Assembly (NCBI GenBank): GCA_900312665.1
Contig: ONZQ02000005.1
Coordinates: 2,149,077-2,213,076, forward strand
Direction: 5' to 3'
From: Cephalotrichum gorgonifer
Taxonomy: Eukaryota; Ascomycota; Sordariomycetes; Microascales; Microascaceae
DNA length: 64,000 nt
Shown here piece by piece: positions 33,882 to 44,528 of the stretch. A program made the position numbers and the translations under genes. The stretch's first letter is position 1. Each line of letters opens with the position of its first letter. The notes under the pieces are model-generated. The model saw only the letters and a list, made by a program, of their open reading frames with translations. It searched no databases and was not told the DNA's origin.

Positions 33882-36626
33882 TTAAATGCAGCAGAGAATT
33901 TTGCCTAGTGTCATTGCAACACTCTGATGGCCCTCTTTATGGCCCTCCTCCGGGCCTCTTTCAACTGGGCTGACTTCACGAGACTCCGAGGTGTCAAGGT
34001 CGGCCGTACCTTTAGTGCTTGCCGGCTGTTCCGCCCTTGATACCTCCTTGGTAGCCTCGTCCCCATCGAGCCTGGACGACTCTAGAGACTTCAAGTAAGC
34101 CACCTGAAACGTCCTCACACTGCCGTCCCCCCCCGCGCCCGAAAACCCCTTTGCTATCACCAAATCAGCGTTCGTCATCTGCTTGCCTGCCTCCCCCGCA
34201 CGCTTGGAAAACCATAGCGCCTCCTGGTACGTGGTGGACACCTGGCCCACCCCGAGAGACCCCATGGACCCTCTACCCATGGTCTCAATCGGAAGCCGCA
34301 TGAGCCGCAGCACCCAGCCGCGGCAGAGGGAAGCGTAAGGATCGAAATCCGGGGCCGCCCACGCGCGGATCTCGGCCGAGACGTCCTCGCGGGAGAAGAA
34401 GTCGCGCACGGTGCGGTGAATGTACTGCACGTGTGAGCCAAAGGCAGACTTGTAGTAGTCATGGTTGTCGAGCGGGACACCCCGGTCGTCGTCGGAGAGG
34501 TGCGTCTTCTCGCGGTAGTCGATCTCCAGGAGGCCGGCGCATGCGGCCTGCAGCCGTCGCTCAAGCTCTTCACATCTGTCGAGGGCCTCGCCACGCGTCA
34601 TGAGTGTGAGGTTAGCAGCGTCGGTGAGATTGCGCATCCGGTCGTCGGCGAGCGAGAAGGCAAGGGTCAGGGGTGGTTCGCGCGCTGCTTGGCGCATCTG
34701 GATATATCTGGACTGCTGCTCACGGTAGTTTGCGTCGCAGTTCTTCAGGAGGACGAGGTAGAGACTTTTTAGGTCGGGCGGGGTTGCCTCTAGGCGTGCT
34801 TGCAGGTCTGAGATCCGATCGTGGTTTCGGAGTCCGTCTAACAGTGAGCCGACGACGAGCCTCACCCAGAGGAACACGCCATCGGCCTTGTCGACAATCT
34901 GACGGGCTAGAGTGTGGGCGATCTCCGGCTCGCGCTTGACGAGCTCCTTCATCCGTGGGTGGCTTTCTAGTCTGCCCTTCACAAAGGTCGCCACGTCGGC
35001 GTTGACCAGGTCCTGCAGGCGGAGTTGAGGCACTGATTCGAATGCGTCCCGGAATGCATTCCACGGGCGGCTCGAAAGAACCATTTTGACCCTCGGGGAT
35101 GCCCTCGCCAAGAACCAACTGGCCAGTTCGACGTGATCGCCGTCGTACTCGTCCAGGCCGTCGATGGCGAGGAAGAGCTTGACGGGGACGGTCTCCTGCG
35201 TCAGGAGGTTTTCCATGAGCTGCTTTAGCTGGCCCCGGGTCCAGTTCATTGTGCCGGACTTGACGCGGGCCCGGTTCGCCTCTGTGGCCTCTTCGCGTAG
35301 GACCACGGGGCACAGCGCCGGGTGATGGTAGAGGACGGTCCACAGGATGGACCGTAGGAGTCCCTCGCGCGTCCTCTGCACGATCTTGCCGCTGTTCCAG
35401 AAGTAGAAGCTGGCTGTTACGAGATAGTCGTTGGCACCGGCCCATGTTCGAAGACTTTCCTTCGTTTTTCCGTGTTGGACGAGGAAGCGCATGAGAGTTG
35501 ATTTGCCGGCACCCGGCTTGCCGTGAATCCAGTAAATCGGGTCGTCGGACATGAGCCAATCCATGAAACTGTCCCATGGCCGAGTATCGGCAGAGGGTTT
35601 GTGGAAGATCCAGTTGAATGTGTCTGGGTAAGCGACGAGGATGTCCTCTTGGCGCTCCTTCAACTCGGGGTAGTAGAGGCTGTCCCTGATATCTCTCATG
35701 ACCTGCTGGTCGTGAAGACCTGTCTCGCCCCACGGAATAGATTTCGACGCTCCGAATACTTGTCTGCGGGAGAGAGAGTTAGAATAAGAACAGATGAAAT
35801 CACGGTCGTAGGGATAGGGAGTAAAATACCTGATCTGTAGCCTGGGGACATCTTGAACACTGTGCTTATCTGAGAGAAGCTTTCTCATTTCGGATCGAGT
35901 GTTCTCAAACTCCTCCAGCATTCGGGAATTGGTTTGCTCATGTAAGTCCGAGATTTGATCCATTTGGCGGTTCAGGAGCATCTTAAAGACATCTTCGCCA
36001 CTAAGAATCGTCTTGGCTATGGCCTGCGTGGCTTGGTCCAGTTCCTGAAAACGAACTGTGTTTTCGATCTGCTGGAGGCTAACCTGCTCTCTAACGTAAT
36101 GAAACGTGTGAGCAGACTGATCCTGGAGTAACGATTTGAAATAGCGAGGACAAGGTGGAGGAAAGTACCTCAAATCTACCAGTAGGTGGCACTCCAACTC
36201 GGCCTGATAGAGCGCCAGGCGCTTCTGGAGGCTGTTGATCTGTCCCCTAGACCAGACGGATCGCAAGCCTTTACAGACCGACTTCCACGTGCGGAGCTTG
36301 TCCCCCTTTACCTTGAGTGCCTCCAGAGCATCAAGAAGCTCCTTTGCAGCGGCGACGCAGCCGCTGATGGCATCGTCCATGGGCTTCTCCGCGTCATCCC
36401 TGGCCTGGGATCCCCTCGACTGATTCCCGCGCCGCAGTGAGTCGCGGAGCCTGTCGCTTATTGAGACGAGATCGCGAGTGACGGTCTCGAGGTCGGCATT
36501 TTCGGTGAGCGTTCCGTCGCCAGAAGTGTAGAGCTCGCTGCCCGCGGTTATAATGGCGCTGGCGAAGGCAATGAACTGGCATACATTGCCCGCCAGGCCT
36601 ATCGCGGTGAACGGGTCAAGGGCCAT
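33882..36626 (-). CDS. NACHT-domain STAND protein (DUF7791-type)
   Basis: The complement model joins 33882-35763, 35830-36090 and 36169-36626, giving 866 residues. The N-terminus MALDPFTAIGLAGNVCQFIA is the usual start of a large fungal class with a predicted helical-bundle N-terminal domain. The NACHT NTPase carries Walker A GKPGAGKST at about residue 321 and Walker B FLAIDGLDEYDGD at about 440. KMVLSSRPWN and FLWVRLVVGSLLDGL follow. The YIHRTVRDFF segment marks the C-terminal region annotated as DUF7791. No ankyrin, WD or TPR repeats are present; the end is low-complexity. An ATG 72 bases upstream (36698) is in frame, but 36626 matches the family start. Such proteins are presumed NLR-like signal-sensing ATPases; ligand and effector are unknown. 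Confidence 0.88.
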   Translation of the reverse strand: MALDPFTAIGLAGNVCQFIAFASAIITAGSELYTSGDGTLTENADLETVTRDLVSISDRLRDSLRRGNQSRGSQARDDAEKPMDDAISGCVAAAKELLDALEALKVKGDKLRTWKSVCKGLRSVWSRGQINSLQKRLALYQAELECHLLVDLRYFPPPCPRYFKSLLQDQSAHTFHYVREQVSLQQIENTVRFQELDQATQAIAKTILSGEDVFKMLLNRQMDQISDLHEQTNSRMLEEFENTRSEMRKLLSDKHSVQDVPRLQIRYFTPYPYDRDFICSYSNSLSRRQVFGASKSIPWGETGLHDQQVMRDIRDSLYYPELKERQEDILVAYPDTFNWIFHKPSADTRPWDSFMDWLMSDDPIYWIHGKPGAGKSTLMRFLVQHGKTKESLRTWAGANDYLVTASFYFWNSGKIVQRTREGLLRSILWTVLYHHPALCPVVLREEATEANRARVKSGTMNWTRGQLKQLMENLLTQETVPVKLFLAIDGLDEYDGDHVELASWFLARASPRVKMVLSSRPWNAFRDAFESVPQLRLQDLVNADVATFVKGRLESHPRMKELVKREPEIAHTLARQIVDKADGVFLWVRLVVGSLLDGLRNHDRISDLQARLEATPPDLKSLYLVLLKNCDANYREQQSRYIQMRQAAREPPLTLAFSLADDRMRNLTDAANLTLMTRGEALDRCEELERRLQAACAGLLEIDYREKTHLSDDDRGVPLDNHDYYKSAFGSHVQYIHRTVRDFFSREDVSAEIRAWAAPDFDPYASLCRGWVLRLMRLPIETMGRGSMGSLGVGQVSTTYQEALWFSKRAGEAGKQMTNADLVIAKGFSGAGGDGSVRTFQVAYLKSLESSRLDGDEATKEVSRAEQPASTKGTADLDTSESREVSPVERGPEEGHKEGHQSVAMTLGKILCCI

Positions 36627-37180
36627 GGTGATCGATGCGGTGATAACAGGATCCTTTCTCGTTTCAACTGGTAATCTCGCGTGGGAAACCGTGAGCATGG
36701 ACTGTCGCGTGAGAGCACGCTAGTCAGCCTTATTTGGCTGGACGGGGCGGGTGTGAGGGTGGCTGTGCCGCCGCCTGCGATTGCGACAAATCAAGCGGTG
36801 ACACACATGGCTGTGGCGTCAGTATTGCACAAAGATTCACTGGGTACTTGCGAAGCGCTCCTTGTACCTAGTGAATTGGCAAGGCTTGTTCCCCCATGTG
36901 GAAAAAAACATTGGGTAGCAAGAGGAAGGCCAGAACCTCTCCGTCTGTATCGAGATTTGGATTTCCTTGCGAGTTCGTGCTGGATTACATGCAACGAAGG
37001 GGTTACCGACGGTCTGGTCTTGAAACGAACCACACCAATCACGTCCAACTGCATCCTAGTGGTTGTTGATGACATCTGTAGAAATTTCAGATTGATATAG
37101 GCGTGGTCCGATCAGTCCCAGAGTTGGTTTATCTGCGCCGGGGCTCCCTCAGATAGGTCGAGCTCTCTCTCTGTCCATCC
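36627..37180. other. Intergenic, no gene seen
   Basis: The spacer between the NACHT gene start and the end of the SDR gene. No coding match on either strand. Confidence 0.6.
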
Positions 37181-38356
37181 TCAATACCCAGCAGCGCCCA
37201 CAACCCCAATGCGCAAGAAATATGGATCTTTATCAATGCGCTCCCTCAGCTCCCCGCGCGCCAACTCGTCCACGTCCCACCGCGACCACACGAACCTGCC
37301 GTGTAAGAATGCCGCCTCGGGGCTCGCGGCCCACACAGCGAAGTCACCGGGCAAGTCGGCTGTTTCGGAGGAACGGGAAACGTCATTAGCTCCGTGATCT
37401 AGGTTTCTGACCGAGGAAGTGTTTAACCTAAAAGAAAGGCTTACCTTGGTCCCAGACCCAGCTGGATTCTGTCATGCCCGTCCTCCGGGCAGCGTCGGTT
37501 AGTACGGCTCCCGGGTGGAAGCTGATGATCTGCATGGCATCCTTGGGTGTATCCCTGGCGATCTGCTGTACGGCCAGGGTCCCCGCGCTCTTGGTCAGGC
37601 CGTATGATGGGCGTTCGGGGCCATGGTCTTCCCAGCGGTGGATGGCCGATGTCGAGACATTTACTAGGTACTGATGAAGGTATGGGGCCTTAGTATGCAA
37701 CGAATATCTTGATAACTCCACCTGGACCCGGGAAATGGTTGAGAATCACATACCTTGGGCCTGTGACTTGCCCCCTGCTTATAGAACCGCTCCGTGAAAT
37801 CAAGTATCGGACGGACATTCGCAAAGAACTCCTGCCATACCTTCTCGGCCCCTGACTTCAGAATCGGCTCGATAGGCCCCAGACTAGCCGCGTTCAGGAC
37901 CAGGACGTCGACCGACACGCCCTTGGCCGCGAGATCCGCCCACAACCTCTTTGTATGATATAACTCCGTCATGTCGCATGCACGCGTATCGATGGCGACC
38001 AAGGGGCTCAGGCGCAATTCGTAGCGGAGTTTGGCTTTCGCGGCCTCGAGTGCCTCGATGTGTCGACCGACGAGTATGATGCGCGACGCGGACGCGCGGG
38101 CGAAGGAGGCGGCGATGGCGTAGCCGATGCCGCTTGAGGCCCCGGCTATGAGGACGGTTCTGCCCGCCTGGCTTAGCTCGGGGCGGAGGGGTGAGATTGA
38201 GGGATAGGACTTGTTGTGGTCCGCTTTGGTTAGGCTTCTTTCGCGTTGCGGCGTCGCTGGAGACTGGTGGTCCTGGGTTGCGTTGCCGGACGCCATTTTG
38301 TGACAGGGTGGTGGTTGAGTGGGATAGCGGGATACAATGGGTGGGAGAGTGGCCAT
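37181..38356 (-). CDS. Short-chain dehydrogenase/reductase
   Basis: The complement model joins 37181-37359, 37445-37670 and 37754-38356, giving 335 residues. The Rossmann nucleotide loop reads LIAGASSGIGYAIA (residues 69-82), where the classical first residue Thr/Ser is Ala. LVLNAAS takes the NNAG position, the catalytic Tyr224 and Lys228 are in PSYGLTKSAG, and Ser207 or Ser209 precedes them. FHPGAVLTD follows as in classical SDRs. The last exon encodes DFAVWAASPEAAFLHGRFVW, the common end of fungal SDRs of this kind. Two ATGs are possible: 38356 gives a 65-residue leader before the Rossmann fold, and 38296 gives a 315-residue protein. Neither leader looks like a signal peptide. The substrate cannot be told. 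Confidence 0.86.
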
Positions 38357-38970
38357 GGATTTTTTCTTTGTGGAAATTCGCGACTATGACTTGTGCGCTG
38401 CATTTCTGGGCGAAAATGAATATGTAGCTGTAGTTGGGGATCCAGGTCGGGGCTAGAGGCAGGTTCCTCGCGATATCATATATACTAGACCGAGGAGTGA
38501 CAGGTGTCAATGATTTATGTGATATATGACTATATCAAGGCTGCATGACAATCACACAGAGCCTAGACGTTTTGTCCGCGACAATTCCATTCGATCATTC
38601 GATGGTGACAGGACCCTAGCTCGCCATTGGTCGAATTTCCTCTGCAAGCTGTAATCTCCGGTCCGGTTGCAACCCAAAAGCTCCGGTCTTGTGCTCCTGT
38701 CCCCGGATTTACCGGACGTTTAACTATCAAATCGTTTTCCTGGAAATATATATGTAATCCATATATGTAAGCCATGTCCGTTCTGTTTCTCCCCCTCTCC
38801 GCCGGCTTTTCCGCCTCCCTGCATCCCGTCATCGTCACGCCAAGTTTTCTCCAATAATTTCTTCAGCCTCTTTTTTCCTTCTGTAGCAAACATCTCCTAC
38901 GACGATCCTCTGAAAATCAGGCGGTGCGCCATCTCGTCTCCGTGCGTGGAGAGCCGTAAACTGGGGGACC
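38357..38970. other. Intergenic, no gene seen
   Basis: Divergent spacer between the SDR and the broken zinc-cluster gene. It contains an AT-rich palindromic-looking stretch around 38745-38770 (two ATATATGTAA copies). Confidence 0.5.
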
Positions 38971-39543
38971 ATGGCAAACAAGCGAAAAGCCAGCGTACTG
39001 TGCACCAAAGCTAAGCGGAAGTGCGGAATGATGAATCCGCCTGCAGGCGGTGCTTAGGAAAAGATGTCACATGCACCTACCCGTCTCTCCAGATGCAGGT
39101 CACCGGATTCATCGGGCCTTGGGACCCCCGGGTCACACAGAATCCTCCAAGAGAGATTCCGATACCATTCGGCCCCACTCTCCCCGTCGTACCATCCCGG
39201 AGCGAACTCCTGCTGCCGAACAACCCCTGGCTCCTCGCCGAGGAATCATAGGCCTTGAATCACGGTTCCGAGAACAACCCGCCATCGACAGTCAGTCGCC
39301 TACATCGCCAAGACCTAGTGTACTTAGCGGATGATGCTGCGTAGAGTTGAGAATCGCGCCGCCAGACTCGTCCGCGACAACTCTATCGCACTAGACACCT
39401 ACTACCACCTCGCACACACGCAAGCCCTCTTCGTATACGTGCTCCTCCTACCTGCAGACGGCGAAAATACGCGACTAATCTCACGGCGCGGTCCTCACCA
39501 ATCCCGTTCTTTCCGAAGAAATGATCTTCTAGGGAATGAGTGA
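38971..39543 (+). pseudogene. Relic of a Zn2Cys6 transcription factor gene
   Basis: An ATG at 38971 opens a frame with KASVLCTKAKRKC, which is the first half of a fungal zinc binuclear cluster. The second half, ACRRCLGKDVTCTY, continues in another frame from about 39021. The first cluster cysteine is replaced by Ser (AGC), and joining the halves needs a one-base frame change. The second frame stops after about 75 residues. At 39331-39543 a third frame holds HTQALFVYVLLLPADGENTRL, resembling the QALLLYQIIRLFDGD helix of regulatory-domain proteins. With a lost zinc ligand, a frameshift and no full middle domain, this is best read as a decayed gene. No GT-AG intron that would rescue the cluster was seen. 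Confidence 0.65.
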
Positions 39544-40285
39544 TGAGGGGAAGCACATAAATTAGCCGAAGGCTGGAAATAGTTCCATGCGACATTTTGT
39601 GCATGGCCGACCGAAAGGGGAAAAAAAAACCCTACTAAATGCACAACTACTTTACCTCCACGGATATGTGATCTGCGTCCGCATCTCGAATTCCCTTCCT
39701 TCTGCTTGGTTACTTTGAGCTGTGGCTTGCCGGAGCTGAGGCATCATTGGTGCGGGGGACACCCGGCAGGAGGATGGAGGCGCAACTCAGCAGTTTTCAT
39801 ACCCAATTGAAATGAAATAAATGATCCGGTCGTTTGCTTGGAATAGTCGATCCAAATGATCAGCTCTGAGCCTGAGGTCGACTGAGAGCCAATTGTAGGG
39901 AAACACACGAGAGGTGATGGCAAGTCCAGAACCATTGGCGTATGAACGGCCGAATCTAGTTTAAATAGGACCTTGGGGGTTCCATCTTGCCAGAAACCCG
40001 TTTCGGCCCAAACTATCAATAATACGTCCTGGTCGTGTGATTTAAGGTTTGAATGATGGTGATCGTGGCGCTGTTGGGCGCACCAACACGTGGCCTGTGG
40101 GCCGCCTTCGGTAACCGCAACCGACATACCGACGGCCCACGTGACAGCCAACATGCAAAGAGTTTCGTCTAATGAGCGTTTTATCTAGACGTCTCAAGAG
40201 GAATGTCCCTCGCGGGCCAGCATTCCCACACCCTTTCTTCACCAAACATACCCATCTAAACCTCTCACACCGCACTTCCTCCCCG
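39544..40285. other. Intergenic, no gene seen
   Basis: No recognisable gene. An upstream in-frame ATG at 40172 could extend the following gene by 38 residues. Confidence 0.55.
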
Positions 40286-40771
40286 ATGCCTCCAGGTCAG
40301 AGCCAGGTCGTGCACGCGCCTTCAGAGGAACCCCCTCGCGGGGCGAAATCCCTCTTCCTCTCCGGCGGCATCTGCAAGACCGACGCGGCCGACTGGCGCG
40401 AGACCCTTGCCGCCTCGCTCTCCGACCTCCCCGTCACGATCTACAACCCAGACCGCCCGGACTGGGACAGCACCTGGCGCGAGGACGTCGACTTCGCCCC
40501 GTACCGTGAGCAGGTCCTCTGGGAGCTCGACAAGCTGGACCGGGCGGACCTTGTCGCAGTGTACTTCCACCCGGCCACGCAGGCCCCGATAAGTCTGCTC
40601 GAGTTTGGGCTGTTTGCGCGGGTCCCGGGAAAGGTCGTCGTCGTGTGTCCTGTGGGGTATTGGAAGAGGGGCAACGTGCAGATTGTCTGCCAGAAGTTCG
40701 GGATCGAGATGTTGGAGAGTATTGAGGAATTGCGCGGTGCTGTCGTGGCGAAGTTGTTTTCTGAATTGTGA
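40286..40771 (+). CDS. Nucleoside 2-deoxyribosyltransferase-like protein
   Basis: A single-exon gene of 161 residues from the ATG at 40286. SLFLSGGI at residues 22-29 is the first strand of the fold. DWRETLAASL, TIYNPDRPDWDSTW and REQVLWELDKLDRADLVAVYF follow, then SLLEFGLF with Glu106 at the position of the catalytic nucleophile. This is the PF15891-type nucleoside 2-deoxyribosyltransferase-like family. The fold is related to TIR and other nucleotide-glycosidase folds; the family transfers or hydrolyses the N-glycosidic bond of deoxynucleosides. Whether this copy is active is unknown. An alternative ATG at 40172 gives 199 residues with a basic leader that could target mitochondria. It sits in the NLR-rich stretch next to a secreted-peptide gene. 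Confidence 0.82.
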   Translation: MPPGQSQVVHAPSEEPPRGAKSLFLSGGICKTDAADWRETLAASLSDLPVTIYNPDRPDWDSTWREDVDFAPYREQVLWELDKLDRADLVAVYFHPATQAPISLLEFGLFARVPGKVVVVCPVGYWKRGNVQIVCQKFGIEMLESIEELRGAVVAKLFSEL

Positions 40772-41337
40772 TTGTCCGCTGCTTGCGGCTGCGTTTGGTG
40801 GGCATATGGAAACGATGATTTCCGGAGAGACATAGACTTGGGCGTCGGGCGCGCATCTAGACAGAAGCTAATCGTGAAACACAACAGCTAATCCCTTACC
40901 ATTCTCTCCACAGACCCCGTGAGACTCGTCTCTGGGATTGGGCTAGGTTTATGCCTGTTGGGATATGACGGTCACAAAATGTGACCCGCTGACGTGATAC
41001 AGAGCGTTTGGGTCTGATTAGTTGTAAACAGGATGAACCTGACGATGCCTGTCTCTAACAAGGGAGCGGGGAATGAGAATTCTCGGCCGAGATAATCGTC
41101 TCGACGGCAGTCCAGCCGTATACATGAACCGTATTTAAGGGCACAATAAGAAAGGACGCTAAGGCTGCAAAAATACATCTAGGATCGAACGGTAAATAAG
41201 ATCAAATATATTCAATCAGCTAAATTCAAATCACCGTAACTCATATCTAATCAGACAAACTCTCGTAGCCTGACCTAATCAATAGAAGCGATTCCCCAAT
41301 CCTCGGATCCGGAAGACAATGGAGGGCAACGAGTTCT
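40772..41337. other. Intergenic, no gene seen
   Basis: A convergent 3'-3' spacer. Short frames without domains. Confidence 0.6.
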
Positions 41338-42130
41338 CTACCAGAACTTCTTCTTGCAAGTGACAACCTGGCGACCAAGGCACTCAACGCCCCTGAAGCA
41401 ACTGTACAGCTCGGCGGGGTTCTTTCCAGCCTGGACGCAACCTTGCCACTGTTATACGTATTTAATTAGCATCGTTCCTATCGGGTAGTGGGAGAGGGGG
41501 TATGAGGCAGGTATTGGGGTTTGTACTTACGTCTCCACGGCAGTTCCACATGTCCTCCCAGCCGATACACTTGGCGACCCTGAGGAGAGCACGACCGATC
41601 CTCGACGCCTTGGGAATCAGACGGCCGATGTACCAGGCAACTCGGAAGGCGAGGATCGCGGCAGGAACCCAGCGCTTCTCTATCAGTTCGTCGATCTCAT
41701 CGATCGAGATCTGAGCGCCGGTCTCATCGAAAGCTTGAACTGTAGGTGTGAAGAGAACAAAGTGGCCTTGTTAGCTTTCCTTCCTTTTCGAATTTATACC
41801 GTAGCACACGTCCTGGGGGTGTAAAGAAGGATGAAGGAGAACGAAGAAGGGAGGGGGGGATAAGGGGGGAGGGGGCTGGGGAGGCTAACCTTCGCCATCC
41901 TCATTTTGAAGGACGTAACCCTGATATTCACCATCCTGGAAGATGACGAACTTTGCACGACCGTCAGGGAGCTCGGTGAGGACGATGTCGCCGGTTTCGA
42001 CCGCGTGGATCAAGTCGTCTTGGAGATCCTCAGGTACGCCGAGGTCCGTGAGCTCTTCGCGCACAGTCAAGGCCGCGGCATACGCGCAGGCGATGAAGGT
42101 GAGGAGGAAGGTGAGAAGTGAAAGCTTCAT
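41338..42130 (-). CDS. Secreted proprotein with basic six-cysteine C-terminal peptide
   Basis: The complement model joins 41338-41448, 41531-41739 and 41890-42130, giving 186 residues; both joints keep frame with canonical GT-AG ends. Residues 1-18 are a clear signal peptide (LLTFLLTFIACAYA). Residues 20-101 are strongly acidic (23 Asp/Glu and 3 Lys/Arg by my count). Lys102-Arg103 in DELIEKR is a Kex2-type processing site. The 83 residues after it are basic (about 14 Lys/Arg, 5 acidic). They begin with a cationic hydrophobic segment (AAILAFRVAWYIGRLI) and then carry six cysteines at 138, 147, 154, 167, 173 and 181. This layout (signal, acidic pro-part, dibasic site, basic cysteine-stabilised peptide) is that of secreted antimicrobial or killer-type peptides or effectors. 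I do not recognise a named family, and function is inferred. Confidence 0.78.
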
Positions 42131-44528
42131 GGTGTCTTGCTGAGAGGTGATGATATGGTAGTGAGGGAGAGTATGAGCATCAAGTGTCGAAGTTGCTTGC
42201 TTGATAGCTGGCTGTTCAAGTAGGTCCCTATTGCTCGGAGTGCTGTGGCCGGCGATGTTGCTCTGATGATGAGGATGATGATAAAAAGAAAAGTCTCTTG
42301 TGAATCGGGAGATGCTGCACTTTTTATACTTGACCGTCTCCTGAGGAGTTCTGGACAGAGAACCGAGGAGTACTCGACCAAGTGATCCTCGGGCCCATGG
42401 GCCAACTCGACGTTGTCAACGACGCATCGCGAGGTGGAGACTTCGGCCCGTAATCGCCCCGGGCCTGACGGAGAAAACTTCCTAGATCGTTGTCTAACTT
42501 TGGCATCATTTCTGGAGCCGGGAGGTTGTGGGGGCCGTTTTAGCTCTGAACCGCCGCTGGGTAAACATCACACGACCTCCTACTCGATCAACGGATCGGG
42601 TGTTTATCTTGCTGCTCCTGAAAGGAGATGTGGGATCTCGAAGGGAAAGTGGGGCCGATCCGGTCCCGCAGCCGACCCCCCTGTCCTGTCAGACGGGCGA
42701 ACCATTCGCTCCGGCTGGCCCCATCGTGAGCAGTTACTAGCCCTGGGATGGTAGACGGAGAGGACGCTGGGCTTCCTCGCGCTGCCTTGCCTCTTGTGCC
42801 CTCGTGCGCAGTTTCCAGATCCCGCTGCTACGCGGGGGCGGGTCTTGGTCGATCGGCCGAAGGAGTGCCTGGCCTGATCCAAGACCTCGAGGGGGTAATG
42901 CGGGGGCTTACAAGTATGGTGGGTAGTGTGTGGAGTGCTCGTCTAAGTCGGATGCGACGCAAAAGGGGCGCGGTTGGCTAAATTAAGCTTATCGGATCGG
43001 AGACTAGGACCAAAACAGGGCAGACTCATGTAATGCCCCGCCCCGTTCCATTTTTTTTTTCTTAAAATACCCGCGCCATGAGCCCAGTTCTGGCCAAACC
43101 ACATTAACGCCAAGAACATAACGCTTGAAATTGGGCGCCCTCAGTTCGGCGAGGCGGCCGAAAATGGGGGAAGAACAACACAGAACCAGCGCCAAGGCTA
43201 ACCTTGCTATTACTAAACAGGAAGGTACGAGATCGCTGTCGGGTAAGAATTATTAATAGCGGCTTCGTGGGGTGGGGCTACTCTGCCTACAGCTAAGAGC
43301 GCTTATATTTTCTTTATCGCAACGACTATGTGCGCCGGACTCAACGGTGATCAAGCTGGCGTCCGGAACGGACAGCACTTCCACTTTGTGTGTGGTTTAA
43401 TAATAGATTCAGCTGCGAATATCCGTGAGGGACAGTCGCGTATGTTGTCACCGACTTGATCGTCCAACACCTGCGCTTTCCAACACCAACTGAGGTCGGA
43501 GACAACTCGAGTATTAGATTGCATTCATACAGAGTAGCAGCCAGGCTTTGAGTGCTCTGGGCTATGTACAATTGTTTTGCCTGCCATGGTCGATGACTCC
43601 TAAAATCGATATACATAGTCTCGTTCGGAATTGTTGTCATCGTCGTCCTTGCCATTCGGCGCCATCAGTGCCATCGGTACCCTACGGTACCATACTTTTC
43701 CTCGTCGTTATCGTCCTCGGTTTCCTCCTCCGACGTAAGGTTTCGCAATTCCGACATCCGCCGGCTTGACCATTCTGGCTTTATCACTCGTCCACTTCTT
43801 GCGACATGACTCTGGAAGCATCTGAATACGATTTCGTTGTTTTGTCCCAATTATACTGTCCGTGTGTGAGCTCGGGGCCTTGATTCTGGTTCTAGAGCAT
43901 GACTTTGACCCCCAAGCGCCCTTTGGGACCAGAGTTGGATACAGCGTTTCCCTCCATCACATCAATACTCTCATAAAATAGAAAATCCTATCACAATTTA
44001 TAGAGTATTTAAACTATAGTTATTTCTATATACTAGCTCTGAGAGCCTGCATTGCGCACGCAGTGGGTTAACCATCTATGACACTGAATACTCCCCATCA
44101 TCTGCCTTTATTAATATCCCAACTCTGTGTATAACCGAGTCTTAACTTCTTGAGCAGAGCCACTCTATATATTCCTATATCCATTATTCCTCTCAATATT
44201 GATCTATTCTTCCCCTCTCGCACGCAGACCCTCCATCGGTCTGTAAATCCAGATAACATCCGCAGCCTACTTAGTAATCGCTCTGGTTTTTCGTTTGATA
44301 AATAACACGTATGGTCTACTCCCACTCCTGAGATGCCATCACGAGAACGTTCTAACTTCAGGATTTCTCCCATGGCTGCCAATCCATCCTACATGACATT
44401 AACGCACATGCTTTTTTTCCTAGTCAGGAGATGATGGTAAAGGCGAATAGCAGATGGGTATTGTAATGGCTGTCCATAAATTCAGCAGTAGATAGACTCT
44501 ATGAATCAAAATTTCTATTTGTCCTCGT
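42131..44528. other. Long intergenic region, AT-rich toward its end
   Basis: 2.4 kb with no recognisable gene. The first 250 bases are the promoter of the secreted-peptide gene. About 43970-44520 is AT-rich with few G or C runs and could be a decayed element or simple 3' sequence of the FAD protein gene. No terminal repeats were seen. Confidence 0.5.
42321..42328 (-). promoter_or_regulatory. TATA box of the secreted-peptide gene
   Basis: On the minus strand this reads TATAAAAA, about 190 bases upstream of the ATG at 42130. A good TATA box is uncommon in this window and fits a strongly or conditionally expressed secreted protein. Confidence 0.5.
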
